DNA of 12,563 nucleotides from Enterovirga sp. (GTDB lineage Bacteria > Pseudomonadota > Alphaproteobacteria > Rhizobiales > Beijerinckiaceae): assembly GCA_028290385.1 (NCBI GenBank), contig JAQGJZ010000428.1, positions 1-12,563 of the forward strand, in the 5' to 3' direction. Each line of letters begins with the position of its first letter. The stretch's first letter is position 1. The position numbers were made by a program, and so were the translations under genes. The notes beneath the pieces were generated by a model, which saw nothing but the letters and a program-made list of their open reading frames with translations, had not been told where the DNA came from and made no database searches. Below are positions 1 through 6,858 of this stretch, piece after piece.

Positions 1-1
1 C

Positions 2-274
2 GCCGGGATGCTGGCGAATTACGACTTCGTCTCCCGGGACACGCTCGCCTATGTCGACAAGCGCCTGACGCAGGCGCCGCGCGACGCCGATTTCGCGCTC
101 GAGTACGTGAAGCAGCACGCCACCACGCCGGACCTGCAGGCGAAGGTCTTGGGCGCCCTCACGTTCAAGACGGACGTGCTCTGGGCGCAGCTCGATGCGC
201 TGCACTTCGCCTATGTCGAGCCGGGGATCCCGTCGCCGGGGGCCTGGGCGCCCGGCGCGGAGAGCGAGACGTGA
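2..274 (+). CDS. pqqC: PqqC, pyrroloquinoline-quinone synthase (C-terminal part)
   Basis: The reading frame is open to the left edge, so only about the last 90 residues are present. PqqC catalyses the final, oxygen-dependent ring closure and oxidation that yields PQQ in the cytoplasm. The visible segment matches the C-terminal helices of the family: a tyrosine-rich stretch ([19 protein letters not shown]), then the conserved [18 protein letters not shown] helix. The stop codon lies inside the GTG start of pqqD (GTGA, 271-274), so the two are translationally coupled. pqqC is not fused to pqqD, unlike the pqqC/D fusion of Methylorubrum extorquens. The identification is secure despite the truncation, helped by pqqD and pqqE following directly. 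Confidence 0.93.
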   Translation, partial: AGMLANYDFVSRDTLAYVDKRLTQAPRDADFALEYVKQHATTPDLQAKVLGALTFKTDVLWAQLDALHFAYVEPGIPSPGAWAPGAESET

Positions 275-549
275 GCGCCCTCACGCCCCTCAGCGTGCCG
301 CGGCTGCCGCGCGGCGTGCGCATGCGGTTCGACCCCGTGCGGAACAGCCAGGTCCTGCTTGCGCCGGAGCGGACCTTCGACCTCGACGAGGTCGCGGTCG
401 CGGTGCTCGAACTCGTCGACGGACAGCGGACGATCGGCGAGATCGCCGGCGAGCTCGCCTCGCGGTACGCGGCCGACAAGGCCGAGATCGAAGCCGACAT
501 CCTGCCCATGCTGAGCGATCTCGCCAGCAAGCGCGTGCTCGAAACGTGA
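271..549 (+). CDS. pqqD: PqqD, PqqA peptide chaperone
   Basis: PqqD is a small RiPP recognition element that binds the PqqA precursor peptide and presents it to the radical SAM enzyme PqqE in the cytoplasm. The 92-residue product has the usual length. It has the family's N-terminal pattern [15 protein letters not shown], the [19 protein letters not shown] core, then a winged-helix-like segment with [14 protein letters not shown]. The GTG start overlaps the pqqC stop by four bases and has a GGAGAG ribosome site six bases upstream (259-264). Its own stop overlaps the GTG of pqqE in the same way. Family and operon context agree. Confidence 0.95.
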   Translation: MSALTPLSVPRLPRGVRMRFDPVRNSQVLLAPERTFDLDEVAVAVLELVDGQRTIGEIAGELASRYAADKAEIEADILPMLSDLASKRVLET

Positions 550-1682
550 ACGCGATCTCGCCTGCCGTCCCGGCCCCGATCGGCCTTTTGGCCGAGCTGA
601 CGCATCGTTGCCCGCTCCGCTGCCCCTATTGCTCGAACCCGCTCGAACTCGACCGCCGGTCGGGCGAGCTCGACACGGCGACCTGGCAGCGGGTCCTGAG
701 CGAAGCGGCGGAGCTCGGGGTGCTGCACATCCACCTGTCCGGCGGCGAGCCGACGGCCCGGGCCGACATCGTCGAGATCACGGGCCATTGCGCCCGGCTC
801 GGCCTGTATTCGAACCTGATCACGTCCGGCGTCGCCGGCGCGCTGCAGAAGCTGGAGCCGCTCGCCGATGTGGGGCTCGACCACGTCCAGCTCTCGGTCC
901 AGGCCGCGGACGCGGCCCGGGCGGAGCGGATCGGGGGGCTGCGCGGCGCGCAGGAGCAGAAGCTCGTCTTCGGCCGCCGGGTCGTCGAGCTCGGTCTGCC
1001 GCTGACGCTGAACGCCGTCATCCACCGCGGCAACATCGACGAGGTCCAGGCCATCATCGATCTCGCGGTCGAGCTCGGGGCAAGGCGCCTCGAGATCGCG
1101 CACACCCAGTATTACGGCTGGGCCTACCTGAACCGGGCGGCCCTGATGCCGACGCGTGCGGATGTAGCCCTCTCGATCGCGGCCGTCGAGGCGGCGCGGG
1201 CGCGGCTGGCCGGGCGGCTGGTGATCGATCTCGTGGTGCCGGATTACTACGCGAAGTACCCCAAGGCCTGTGCCGGCGGTTGGGGCCGGCGGCTGATGAA
1301 CGTGACGCCCGCCGGCAAGGTGCTGCCCTGCCACGCGGCCGAGACGATCCCGGGCCTCGAATTCTGGCATGTCACAGAACATTCGCTCGGCGACATCTGG
1401 CACCGCTCCCCCGCCTTCAACGCGTATCGGGGCACCGACTGGATGCCCGAGCCGTGCCGGAGCTGCGACCGGCGGGAGCTCGATTGGGGCGGCTGCCGGT
1501 GCCAGGCGCTGGCGCTCGCCGGCGATGCGGCTGCGACCGACCCCGCCTGTTCCCTGTCGCCCCTGCATGCCCGGATCAAGGATCTGGCCGTCAGCGAGGC
1601 GGCGACCGAGGTCGCGCCGGATTACCGCTACCGCGTGATCGGCGGAGCGCCGGCAGCGGCCCGCCAGGAGGAGCCGGCGTGA
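546..1682 (+). CDS. pqqE: PqqE, PqqA peptide cyclase (radical SAM/SPASM)
   Basis: PqqE uses S-adenosylmethionine and iron-sulfur clusters to form the carbon-carbon bond between the Glu and Tyr of PqqA, the first committed step of PQQ synthesis. The 378-residue product is full length. The radical SAM motif is C22-x3-C26-x2-C29, and GGEP lies at 66-69. The SPASM region keeps C242, C262, C304, C307, D313, C317 and C335. The C304/C307/D313/C335 set fits the unusual three-Cys, one-Asp auxiliary cluster known for PqqE. The frame is open further upstream, but the GTG at 546 is the right start because it gives the family N-terminus ([20 protein letters not shown]) and the GTGA overlap with pqqD. Confidence 0.97.
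   Translation: MNAISPAVPAPIGLLAELTHRCPLRCPYCSNPLELDRRSGELDTATWQRVLSEAAELGVLHIHLSGGEPTARADIVEITGHCARLGLYSNLITSGVAGALQKLEPLADVGLDHVQLSVQAADAARAERIGGLRGAQEQKLVFGRRVVELGLPLTLNAVIHRGNIDEVQAIIDLAVELGARRLEIAHTQYYGWAYLNRAALMPTRADVALSIAAVEAARARLAGRLVIDLVVPDYYAKYPKACAGGWGRRLMNVTPAGKVLPCHAAETIPGLEFWHVTEHSLGDIWHRSPAFNAYRGTDWMPEPCRSCDRRELDWGGCRCQALALAGDAAATDPACSLSPLHARIKDLAVSEAATEVAPDYRYRVIGGAPAAARQEEPA
1666..1671 (+). promoter_or_regulatory. Ribosome binding site AGGAGG for the exported gene after pqqE
   Basis: A full AGGAGG lies inside the end of pqqE, seven bases before the GTG at 1679. It is the strongest ribosome site in the pqq operon and fixes the start of the next gene, whose frame is open far upstream on the same strand. 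Confidence 0.75.
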
Positions 1683-2359
1683 AGACCTGGGCAGGGGCGG
1701 GATTGTGCTGGCTCGCGCTCTCCGGCGCTGCCCTGGCGCAGGCCCCTGCCCCGGCAGGCGCGCCTCCGGCTGCGGCGGATCTCCTGTTCGAGGGACCGCA
1801 GCTCGCCAATGTCGCACCCGGCACGGTCCTGACCTACCGCTATCGGCGGCAGGGCGGCCCCGCGGAGCAGATCCTCGGCCCGCCTGTCGACGACCGCATC
1901 CGGCTCACGATCGGGGCCGGCGCAAAGCCGGACGAGCGCACCGCTATCGTCGAGATGTTCACCGGCGAGCGGCACAGGGCCGCCGGCCCCTTCGAGAACA
2001 CGACCGCCAATCCGGTGCTCATCCTGTTTCTGGAGCACGAGCTCGGGAACGTCGCGCGCGTGCTCGGCGCCAACCCGCGCTACCTGAAGAACGCGATCCG
2101 GGCGGCGCTCCGCGACCGGGCCGTCGTGGCGCCGACCACGGTCGAGGTGGCCGGCAAGCCGGCGCTGGGCTGGACAGTGGAGGTCCAGCCGTTCCTGGAC
2201 GACCCGAAGAAGGAGCGCATGCGTGGCCTGCACACCTTGCGCCTGCGCGTGCAGACGGCGGACGCGGTGCCGGGCCAGATCCTGTCGATCACGGCCGAGG
2301 CGGAGGCGCCGGGCGGCAAGCTTGTGGATGAGAGCCTGACCTATGAGAGCCTTCGCTAG
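1679..2359 (+). CDS. Exported protein of unknown function in the pqq operon
   Basis: I do not recognise a named family. The 226-residue product starts with a signal peptide (about residues 1-20, [20 protein letters not shown]), then an Ala/Pro-rich linker to about residue 33. A mixed domain of about 190 residues follows, with an apparent beta-strand pattern ([31 protein letters not shown]) and a helical middle ([20 protein letters not shown]). The mature part has no cysteine, haem motif or obvious active site. The GTG start overlaps the pqqE stop by four bases and has a strong AGGAGG, so it is expressed with the PQQ genes. A periplasmic role linked to PQQ enzymes is inference from position only. 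The end overlaps the next gene by 17 bases. Confidence 0.85.
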   Translation: MKTWAGAGLCWLALSGAALAQAPAPAGAPPAAADLLFEGPQLANVAPGTVLTYRYRRQGGPAEQILGPPVDDRIRLTIGAGAKPDERTAIVEMFTGERHRAAGPFENTTANPVLILFLEHELGNVARVLGANPRYLKNAIRAALRDRAVVAPTTVEVAGKPALGWTVEVQPFLDDPKKERMRGLHTLRLRVQTADAVPGQILSITAEAEAPGGKLVDESLTYESLR

Positions 2360-2720
2360 CTGCCGGCGGCTGCGCGCCCTGCTCCCCTTCGCGGCCGCCC
2401 TGGTCGCAACGGCAGCCGCGGCTCAGGATCAGATCCAGTCCGAGAACGACTACCCGACCGCCGCCCGGGCCGATTACGTGTTCGGCTGCATGGCCGCGAG
2501 CGGCCAGACGCGCGAGAGCCTGGAGCGCTGTTCCTGCTCGGTGGACGTGCTCGCCTCGATCCTGCCGTTCGACAAGTACGTCCAGGCCTCGACAATCCTG
2601 TCCATGCGCCAGGGTCTCGGGGGCCGAGCCGCGACGTTCCGCAACGTAAAACAGTTCGACGACGCCGTGGCCGATCTGCGCCGCGCGCAGGCGGAGGCCG
2701 AGGTGCGGTGCTACCGCTGA
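2343..2720 (+). CDS. Small exported cysteine-containing protein of unknown function
   Basis: The 125-residue product has a signal peptide (about 1-27, RRLRALLPFAAALVATAAAAQ). The mature part holds four cysteines: C49 in VFGCMAAS, C63 and C65 in LERCSCSVD, and C123 in the last five residues (VRCYR). The spacing C-x13-C-x-C with a distant fourth Cys suggests two disulfides or a small metal or redox site. It has no CxxCH haem motif. The rest looks helical (FDDAVADLRRAQAEAEVR). The ATG lies 17 bases inside the preceding gene, so the two are probably co-translated. It is the last gene of the pqq operon, ending 2 bases from a convergent gene. Its function is unknown; the context suggests periplasmic support of quinoprotein metabolism. 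Confidence 0.85.
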   Translation: MRAFASCRRLRALLPFAAALVATAAAAQDQIQSENDYPTAARADYVFGCMAASGQTRESLERCSCSVDVLASILPFDKYVQASTILSMRQGLGGRAATFRNVKQFDDAVADLRRAQAEAEVRCYR

Positions 2721-2722
2721 CG

Positions 2723-3487
2723 TCAGGATCCGGCGGCCGGGAACGCCTTGCGGAAGACGCTCCCTTGCGTGTCCTTCGCCTCGACCGTGACGGGCGCGCC
2801 GCCAGCCGCATAGGTGAACCGGATCGTCGGGTCCTCGCTGAGCGAGATGCCCCCCGTCATGGAGAAGAGCGGGGTTTCGCCCTGGCGCACCTCGAGCCGC
2901 TCGACATACCAGGCGGGCGTGTAGTGCCGCGTCAGCTGGTCCATCTGCAGGCCGGAATAGTTCGGGTGCCGCACCTGCACCTGCGCCTCGCCGCGATTGG
3001 CAAAGACCCGGAAGCGCATCTCGCCCAGGTGAGCCTTCGCCTCCACGGGGTCCTTCGCGGCCGGAGCGGAACAGCCGCCCGCCGCCTTGACGTAGGACTT
3101 GACCATGACGAGGCGTCCGCCCTCGGTTTCGGCGAGCGCGCGCACGAAGGAATACGAGTTCACCCGAATGCGCGTGGACAGGGAGAAGTCGCCGCTCACG
3201 CCCGTCAGCTCGAACGTGCTGACGATCGGCGCGGGGTTCTCGTCCACCACCAGGGTGAGGCGTCGCACGCGCGCATCGCCCGTTCCGGTCAGCCGCACAG
3301 TGATGGGCACGAGGGCCGCGTCCTCGGCGCGGGTCGGCGCCTCCAGGATGATGGCGCCGGCGCCATCCTCGATCGGGCGCGTGCCCGCAAGGTTGGCGCG
3401 GATCTCGGTCCAGGCCGCCTCGTCCTGGGCAGCGGCGGGCACGATGCCGCAGATCACGACAGCGGCCGCGAGAAGTGCGTTCCTCAT
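2723..3487 (-). CDS. Quinoprotein dehydrogenase-associated SoxYZ-like carrier
   Basis: This is a 254-residue exported protein with a signal peptide (MRNALLAAAVVICGIVPAAAQ). Residues about 25-140 resemble SoxY and end in AAGGC139SAP, where SoxY has its GGC swinging-arm cysteine that carries sulfur intermediates. Residues about 150-254 resemble SoxZ (RHPNYSGLQMDQLTRHYTPAWYVERLEV, then the FSMTGGISLSEDPTIRFTY strands). In sulfur oxidisers SoxY and SoxZ are separate subunits; this fused form is a known family that occurs beside PQQ dehydrogenases. What it carries there is not established. A GGGAG ribosome site (3495-3499) lies seven bases before the ATG. It is divergent from folP and convergent with the pqq operon. 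Confidence 0.88.
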   Translation of the reverse strand: MRNALLAAAVVICGIVPAAAQDEAAWTEIRANLAGTRPIEDGAGAIILEAPTRAEDAALVPITVRLTGTGDARVRRLTLVVDENPAPIVSTFELTGVSGDFSLSTRIRVNSYSFVRALAETEGGRLVMVKSYVKAAGGCSAPAAKDPVEAKAHLGEMRFRVFANRGEAQVQVRHPNYSGLQMDQLTRHYTPAWYVERLEVRQGETPLFSMTGGISLSEDPTIRFTYAAGGAPVTVEAKDTQGSVFRKAFPAAGS

Positions 3488-3512
3488 GCCGGTTCTCCCG
3501 CCGGGACCCGGC

Positions 3513-3536
3513 CTGTATAACCCAAAAATGATACAG
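3513..3536. promoter_or_regulatory. Divergent promoter region with CTGTAT...ATACAG dyad
   Basis: The 84-base gap between the SoxYZ-like gene and folP holds an AT-rich island in otherwise GC-rich DNA. It has perfect 6-base inverted arms, CTGTAT (3513-3518) and ATACAG (3531-3536), spaced by 12 bases. TATAAC (3516-3521) could be a -10 element for rightward transcription. The same island reads TTATAC on the minus strand. It is a likely shared control site, but no regulator can be named. Confidence 0.35.
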
Positions 3537-3571
3537 CGCGTAATGTCCCGTGGGCCTCATCGGAGGATGTC

Positions 3572-4417
3572 ATGAGCGAGACCGGACTCGCACAGGCTCC
3601 GCCAACACGGCTTCTCCCGGATCTCGGCCGGCGCACGCTGGTGATGGGCATTCTGAACGTCACGCCGGATTCGTTCTCCGATGGCGGCCTGTTCCAATCG
3701 GGCGAGGCCGCGCTCGGCCATGCCCTCGAACTCGAGGCGGACGGGGCCGACATCGTCGATATCGGCGGGGAATCCACGCGGCCGGGCTACGTGCCCGTGC
3801 CGGCCGAGGAGGAGCAGGCCCGCGTCGTCCCGGTGATCGCCGCGCTGGCGCCGCGCCTCACCGTTCCGATCTCGATCGACACCTACAAGGCCTCGACGGC
3901 CCGGAAGGCGCTGGCCGCGGGCGCGAAGATCGTCAACGACGTCTGGGGCTTGCAGCGCGAGCCCGAAATCGCGTCCGTGGCGGCCGATTTCGGCGCGCCC
4001 GTCATCGTCATGCACAACCGCGAGACGATCGACGCCAGCCTCGACATCATGGACGAGATGCGGCGCTTCTTCGAGCGCTCGCTCGCCATCGCCCGGCGCG
4101 CCGGCATTCCGGACCGCGACATCATTCTCGACCCCGGCATCGGGTTCGGAAAGAGCTGGGAGCAGCACCTGGAAGCCCTGCGCCGGCTGCCGGAGCTGAA
4201 GGAGCTGGGCTTTCCGGTGCTCGTCGGGGTGTCGCGCAAGTCGGTGCTCGGGCGCGTGCACAATGCGAATGTGCCGCCGCGCGAACGCCTGTTCGGCTCG
4301 ATCGCCGCGCATGTGCTCGCTGGCACGCTTGGGGCCGACATCGTGCGCGTCCACGATGTGCGCCAGCATGTCGAGGCCCTGCAGGTGGTCGATGCCGTGA
4401 TGAGGCGTGCCCGATGA
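3572..4417 (+). CDS. folP: Dihydropteroate synthase
   Basis: FolP joins 7,8-dihydropterin pyrophosphate to p-aminobenzoate to make dihydropteroate in the cytoplasm and is the target of sulfonamides. The 281-residue product is typical in length. It shows the first pterin-site signature MGILNVTPDSFSDGG (25-39) and the second, DIVDIGGESTRPG (60-72). Further motifs are SIDTYK (101-106), VNDVWG, LDPGIGFGK (186-194) and GVSRKS (219-224). A GGAGG (3562-3566) lies five bases before the ATG. The gene overlaps folB by ATGA (4414-4417). It is a housekeeping gene between methylotrophy genes; folate carries C1 units in these bacteria, but the adjacency may be incidental. Confidence 0.97.
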   Translation: MSETGLAQAPPTRLLPDLGRRTLVMGILNVTPDSFSDGGLFQSGEAALGHALELEADGADIVDIGGESTRPGYVPVPAEEEQARVVPVIAALAPRLTVPISIDTYKASTARKALAAGAKIVNDVWGLQREPEIASVAADFGAPVIVMHNRETIDASLDIMDEMRRFFERSLAIARRAGIPDRDIILDPGIGFGKSWEQHLEALRRLPELKELGFPVLVGVSRKSVLGRVHNANVPPRERLFGSIAAHVLAGTLGADIVRVHDVRQHVEALQVVDAVMRRAR

Positions 4418-4782
4418 GCGACCGCATCGTCCTGCACCGCATCGCGATCTACGCCTATCACGGCGTGCTCGCCGAGGAGGAGCGCATCGGTCAGCGCTTC
4501 TACGTCTCGCTGGATTGCTGCCTCGATCTCAGCGAGGTCGGTCTGACCGACAGCCTGCAGAAGGGCGTCTCCTATGCCGACCTCGCGGAGGTGGCGACCA
4601 AGATCGCGACGGAGCGCCGCTTCCGCACCATCGAGGCCCTGGCCGAGACGATCGCGCGGGCCTTGCTGTCCGATTTTCCCCGGCTGCAGGCCGTGACCGT
4701 GAAGGTCGACAAGCCGGGCGCGCCGGTGCCCGCGATCCTGGACGGCATCTCGGTGGAAGTGACGCGCCGCCGGCCGGGTTGA
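4414..4782 (+). CDS. folB: Dihydroneopterin aldolase
   Basis: FolB cleaves 7,8-dihydroneopterin to 6-hydroxymethyl-dihydropterin, two steps before FolP in folate synthesis. The 122-residue product has the family pattern YAYHGVLAEEERIGQRFYV at the N-terminus, the VSYADL segment (52-57), and KVDKPGAP with K100 as the likely catalytic lysine. The frame is open upstream through folP, but the ATG at 4414 gives the family length and a four-base overlap with folP. folK, which often follows folB, is absent; the next gene is convergent six bases away. Confidence 0.96.
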   Translation: MSDRIVLHRIAIYAYHGVLAEEERIGQRFYVSLDCCLDLSEVGLTDSLQKGVSYADLAEVATKIATERRFRTIEALAETIARALLSDFPRLQAVTVKVDKPGAPVPAILDGISVEVTRRRPG

Positions 4783-4788
4783 GCCGGC

Positions 4789-5370
4789 TCAGGGGGCCGG
4801 CTCGATCGGCGCCAGCGGCAGTCCCGCCCGGAGCCACCCGTCCGTTCCGTCGGGAAACCAGTGCACCCCGCGGTAGCCGAGCGCGATTGCGCGCTTGGCG
4901 GCGTTCCAGGACATCCAGCAATCCCGGAGGCAGAAGAACACGACGGCGCGGCCCGGCCGGGCCCGGAGCTGCGCGTCCAAGCGGGACCGGAAATAGGCCT
5001 CGCTCTCCGGCGCGAGGTCGCCAAACCCCGTGTTGGCCAGCCAGACCGCACCGGGAACGCTGTCCCGCGGCGGGGATCGCCACAGCGTGTCGGGCGGCAG
5101 GTTCGCGGGCCTGGGCGGACGCGGCATCACGTCGATGAAGATCGCGCCGTCTCGCCAGAGCGCGGCGGCCTCCTCCACGGACACGACAAGTGCGCCCGAC
5201 AGGGTGGCGGGCGTCGGCGCGCGGTAATCCCCCATCCGGTAGCCGGCCGGCTCCGGCGGTGCGTCCGCCAGCCCGGGCTCCGCCGCAAGCAGGGCCATGG
5301 CGGCCGCGACGGCGCACGCGAGGCGCCGTAGGGCACTGGACGCCCGCAGCGTTTCAGCGCGCCGGGGCAA
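4789..5370 (-). CDS. PQQ-associated rhodanese-like CxxxCW motif protein
   Basis: This exported rhodanese-fold protein matches the family annotated as PQQ-dependent catabolism-associated CXXCW motif protein. With the TTG start at 5370 it has 193 residues: a signal peptide (about 1-36, core LRRLACAVAAAMALLAAEPGLADA) and a rhodanese-like domain. The active loop reads FFC147LRDC151WMSWNAAKRA, so the spacing here is Cys-x3-Cys-Trp. In rhodaneses the first Cys carries persulfide; a second Cys suggests a disulfide or cofactor role, which is unproven. The start is uncertain. The first in-frame ATG (5298) leaves a signal peptide without basic residues, while the TTG restores RR..RR charges and overlaps the xoxJ stop by 17 bases. 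It is last in the xoxFGJ operon and convergent with folB. Confidence 0.85.
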   Translation of the reverse strand: MPRRAETLRASSALRRLACAVAAAMALLAAEPGLADAPPEPAGYRMGDYRAPTPATLSGALVVSVEEAAALWRDGAIFIDVMPRPPRPANLPPDTLWRSPPRDSVPGAVWLANTGFGDLAPESEAYFRSRLDAQLRARPGRAVVFFCLRDCWMSWNAAKRAIALGYRGVHWFPDGTDGWLRAGLPLAPIEPAP

Positions 5371-6220
5371 TGACTGCGCCGGTGCCGACAAGCCGGTTCT
5401 CGTCGTCGAGGAGCGGGACATCATAATCCTGCAGCGTCTGCTGGATCTCGGCCCGGCGCTGGCGCAGCACCCGGTCGAGGGATCGCTTCCAGGCATGATC
5501 GCCCGGCCGGACGGCAAGCGCGATGCGGAAGCTGAGCGGCGGGCGGTCGCCCTCGTGCAGAAGCGGCACGATCTCGAGCGCCGCACCCGCCTGGCGGGCC
5601 AGCGCTCCCGCGGCGGGGCCCCAGAGAACCGCCACGTCCAGCGCGCCAGAGACCACGTCCGCCACCATCGCGGAGGCCGGCGTGGCCGTGCGGTCGCTGC
5701 CGAGCATGTAGGGCGAATAAGGCCGCACCTGCTCGATCAGCCCCGTATCGGCCAGATGGTCCCCGGGCGGGGTGCCGGCGATCATCCCGATGCGCTTGTT
5801 GCGAAGGCCCGGATCGCTCAGCCGCGTCACGCCGCTCAGGGTGCCGCGGCGGGCAAGCAGCACATAGGTCGAGCGGTAATACGGGTTGGTGTGCAGAACG
5901 AGCTCAGCGCCGGCAGGATGACCGATGATCACGTCGCACAGCTTCATGCCGAGCGTGTTCTGGATGAAGCCCGGGCCTTTCTGCATCCAGTAATACCGCA
6001 GCGGCACCTGCAAGGCGGCCGCGATGACGGCCGCGATCTTGTTCTCGAACCCCTCCCCGCTCCGGCTCGAGAAGGGCGGATCCGCCGGGTCGGCGCATAC
6101 CCGCAGCACGTCCGGGGTGACGAGGTCCGGCAGCTCCTGGGCTCGACCGGGCGCGCCCGCGACACCTGCCAGCCCCACCGCGAGCCAGCAGCAGAGCGCG
6201 CCGCGCAGCCTAGCCGCCAA
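5354..6220 (-). CDS. xoxJ: XoxJ, periplasmic binding-protein-like partner of XoxF
   Basis: XoxJ is a periplasmic protein of the solute-binding-protein fold found in nearly all xox clusters. It is thought to bind or activate XoxF, although its role is not fully settled. From the TTG at 6220 it has 288 residues: a signal peptide (MAARLRGALCCWLAVGLAGV, cleavage near GRAQ-EL) and a family 3-like binding domain. Visible segments include LRVCADPADPPFSS, GFENKIAAVIAAAL, MKLCDVIIGHPAG and LDVAVLWGPAAG. C42 and C95 could form a disulfide. The frame is open further upstream, but the TTG is preferred: GAGAAGAG lies upstream at suitable spacing, the signal peptide is complete, and the start overlaps the xoxG stop by 11 bases. 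Confidence 0.92.
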   Translation of the reverse strand: MAARLRGALCCWLAVGLAGVAGAPGRAQELPDLVTPDVLRVCADPADPPFSSRSGEGFENKIAAVIAAALQVPLRYYWMQKGPGFIQNTLGMKLCDVIIGHPAGAELVLHTNPYYRSTYVLLARRGTLSGVTRLSDPGLRNKRIGMIAGTPPGDHLADTGLIEQVRPYSPYMLGSDRTATPASAMVADVVSGALDVAVLWGPAAGALARQAGAALEIVPLLHEGDRPPLSFRIALAVRPGDHAWKRSLDRVLRQRRAEIQQTLQDYDVPLLDDENRLVGTGAVIAPAR

Positions 6221-6740
6221 TGCAGCTCTTCTCGGCGGCGACCGCCGCCTCTGGCTTCTGCTCCCGCTCATTGGGCCGCACACGCCCGAGCGCACCGTCC
6301 GCGCGGGCCCGCAGATAGACATAGATGTCGTCGAGGTAGCACATCACGTTCATGTTCGTGCCGAAGGACGGCATGACGTTGTGGGCCGAGGCGGTCACGT
6401 TCTGGCGCCCTTGGACGACGATTTCCGTGAACTGCTGGTAGGTCAGGTTCTTTGCTGAATCGACGAGCGCCGGCGCATATCTCGACCCCATGACGTCCGG
6501 CCCGTGGCAGACATGGCACTCGGCATGGTACCGGCGGTATCCGGAATAAGTGTACCAGTCGACCTTCCCGCCCTCCGAGATGTTGTAGGTCGGCACATCA
6601 TCCTTGTCGAAGTACTTGCCGTCCTCCGACCTTGCCGGCTTTTTCGGTTCCGCATGAGCCGTGCAGACGAGCATCCCCGCGATGGCGGCAGCGACCGCGG
6701 CAAGGCTGGCGCGCGCCGCAAGAGAGTTCCGTTTACCCAA
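6210..6740 (-). CDS. xoxG: XoxG, cytochrome c electron acceptor of XoxF
   Basis: XoxG is the soluble periplasmic c-type cytochrome that takes electrons from the PQQ of XoxF and feeds the terminal oxidase. The 176-residue product has a signal peptide (about 1-30, RNSLAARASLAAVAAAIAG to AHA). A single haem site, C75-H-V-C-H79, follows in YHAECHVCHGPDVMGSRYAP, and NVMPSFG offers M123 as the likely distal ligand. Two more cysteines (C134, C173) could pair. The start is the TTG at 6740, because a consensus GGAGGA (6747-6752) lies six bases upstream and the signal peptide then starts MGKRNS. An upstream GTG (6842) is in frame but lies beside a hairpin and adds an unlikely leader. Confidence 0.93.
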   Translation of the reverse strand: MGKRNSLAARASLAAVAAAIAGMLVCTAHAEPKKPARSEDGKYFDKDDVPTYNISEGGKVDWYTYSGYRRYHAECHVCHGPDVMGSRYAPALVDSAKNLTYQQFTEIVVQGRQNVTASAHNVMPSFGTNMNVMCYLDDIYVYLRARADGALGRVRPNEREQKPEAAVAAEKSCIGG

Positions 6741-6746
6741 GGATCG

Positions 6747-6752
6747 TCCTCC
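6747..6752 (-). promoter_or_regulatory. Ribosome binding site GGAGGA for xoxG
   Basis: GGAGGA on the minus strand lies six bases before the TTG at 6740. It is the evidence that settles a TTG start for xoxG over the more distant in-frame GTG. Confidence 0.75.
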
Positions 6753-6807
6753 GGCCGACGGCGCAAGAGGGCTCGTCGGTCCCGATAGAGAGGTCGGACA
6801 GACAAAC

Positions 6808-6834
6808 GGACCGGCGCGGACGCAGCGCCGGTCC
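6808..6834 (-). terminator. Intercistronic hairpin between xoxF and xoxG
   Basis: This is a perfect 10-base-pair inverted repeat, GGACCGGCGC / GCGCCGGTCC, with a 7-base loop. It lies 24 bases after the xoxF stop and well before the xoxG ribosome site. On the minus strand it is followed by GTTTGTCTG, a weak T-rich tail. It could act as a leaky terminator or as a 3' stabiliser of the xoxF message; either would make XoxF more abundant than XoxG and XoxJ. The structure is clear; the function is inferred. Confidence 0.65.
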
Positions 6835-6858
6835 AAACACACGCGAGGATGCTGCCGC

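Noticed and set aside
195..545. Upstream extension of the pqqE frame
   Set aside because: The extension is Arg-rich and overlaps pqqC and pqqD. The family N-terminus and the GTGA overlap place the start at 546.
165..1817. Very long open frame on the minus strand across pqqD and pqqE (about 550 codons)
   Set aside because: It is antisense to secure radical SAM and PqqD coding sequence. The product is Arg/Pro/Gly-rich with no recognisable domain, typical of GC-rich shadow frames.
6741..6842. GTG at 6842 as an earlier start for xoxG
   Set aside because: It lies beside the intercistronic hairpin, lacks a good ribosome site and gives a 34-residue leader before the signal peptide. The TTG at 6740 has GGAGGA at six bases.
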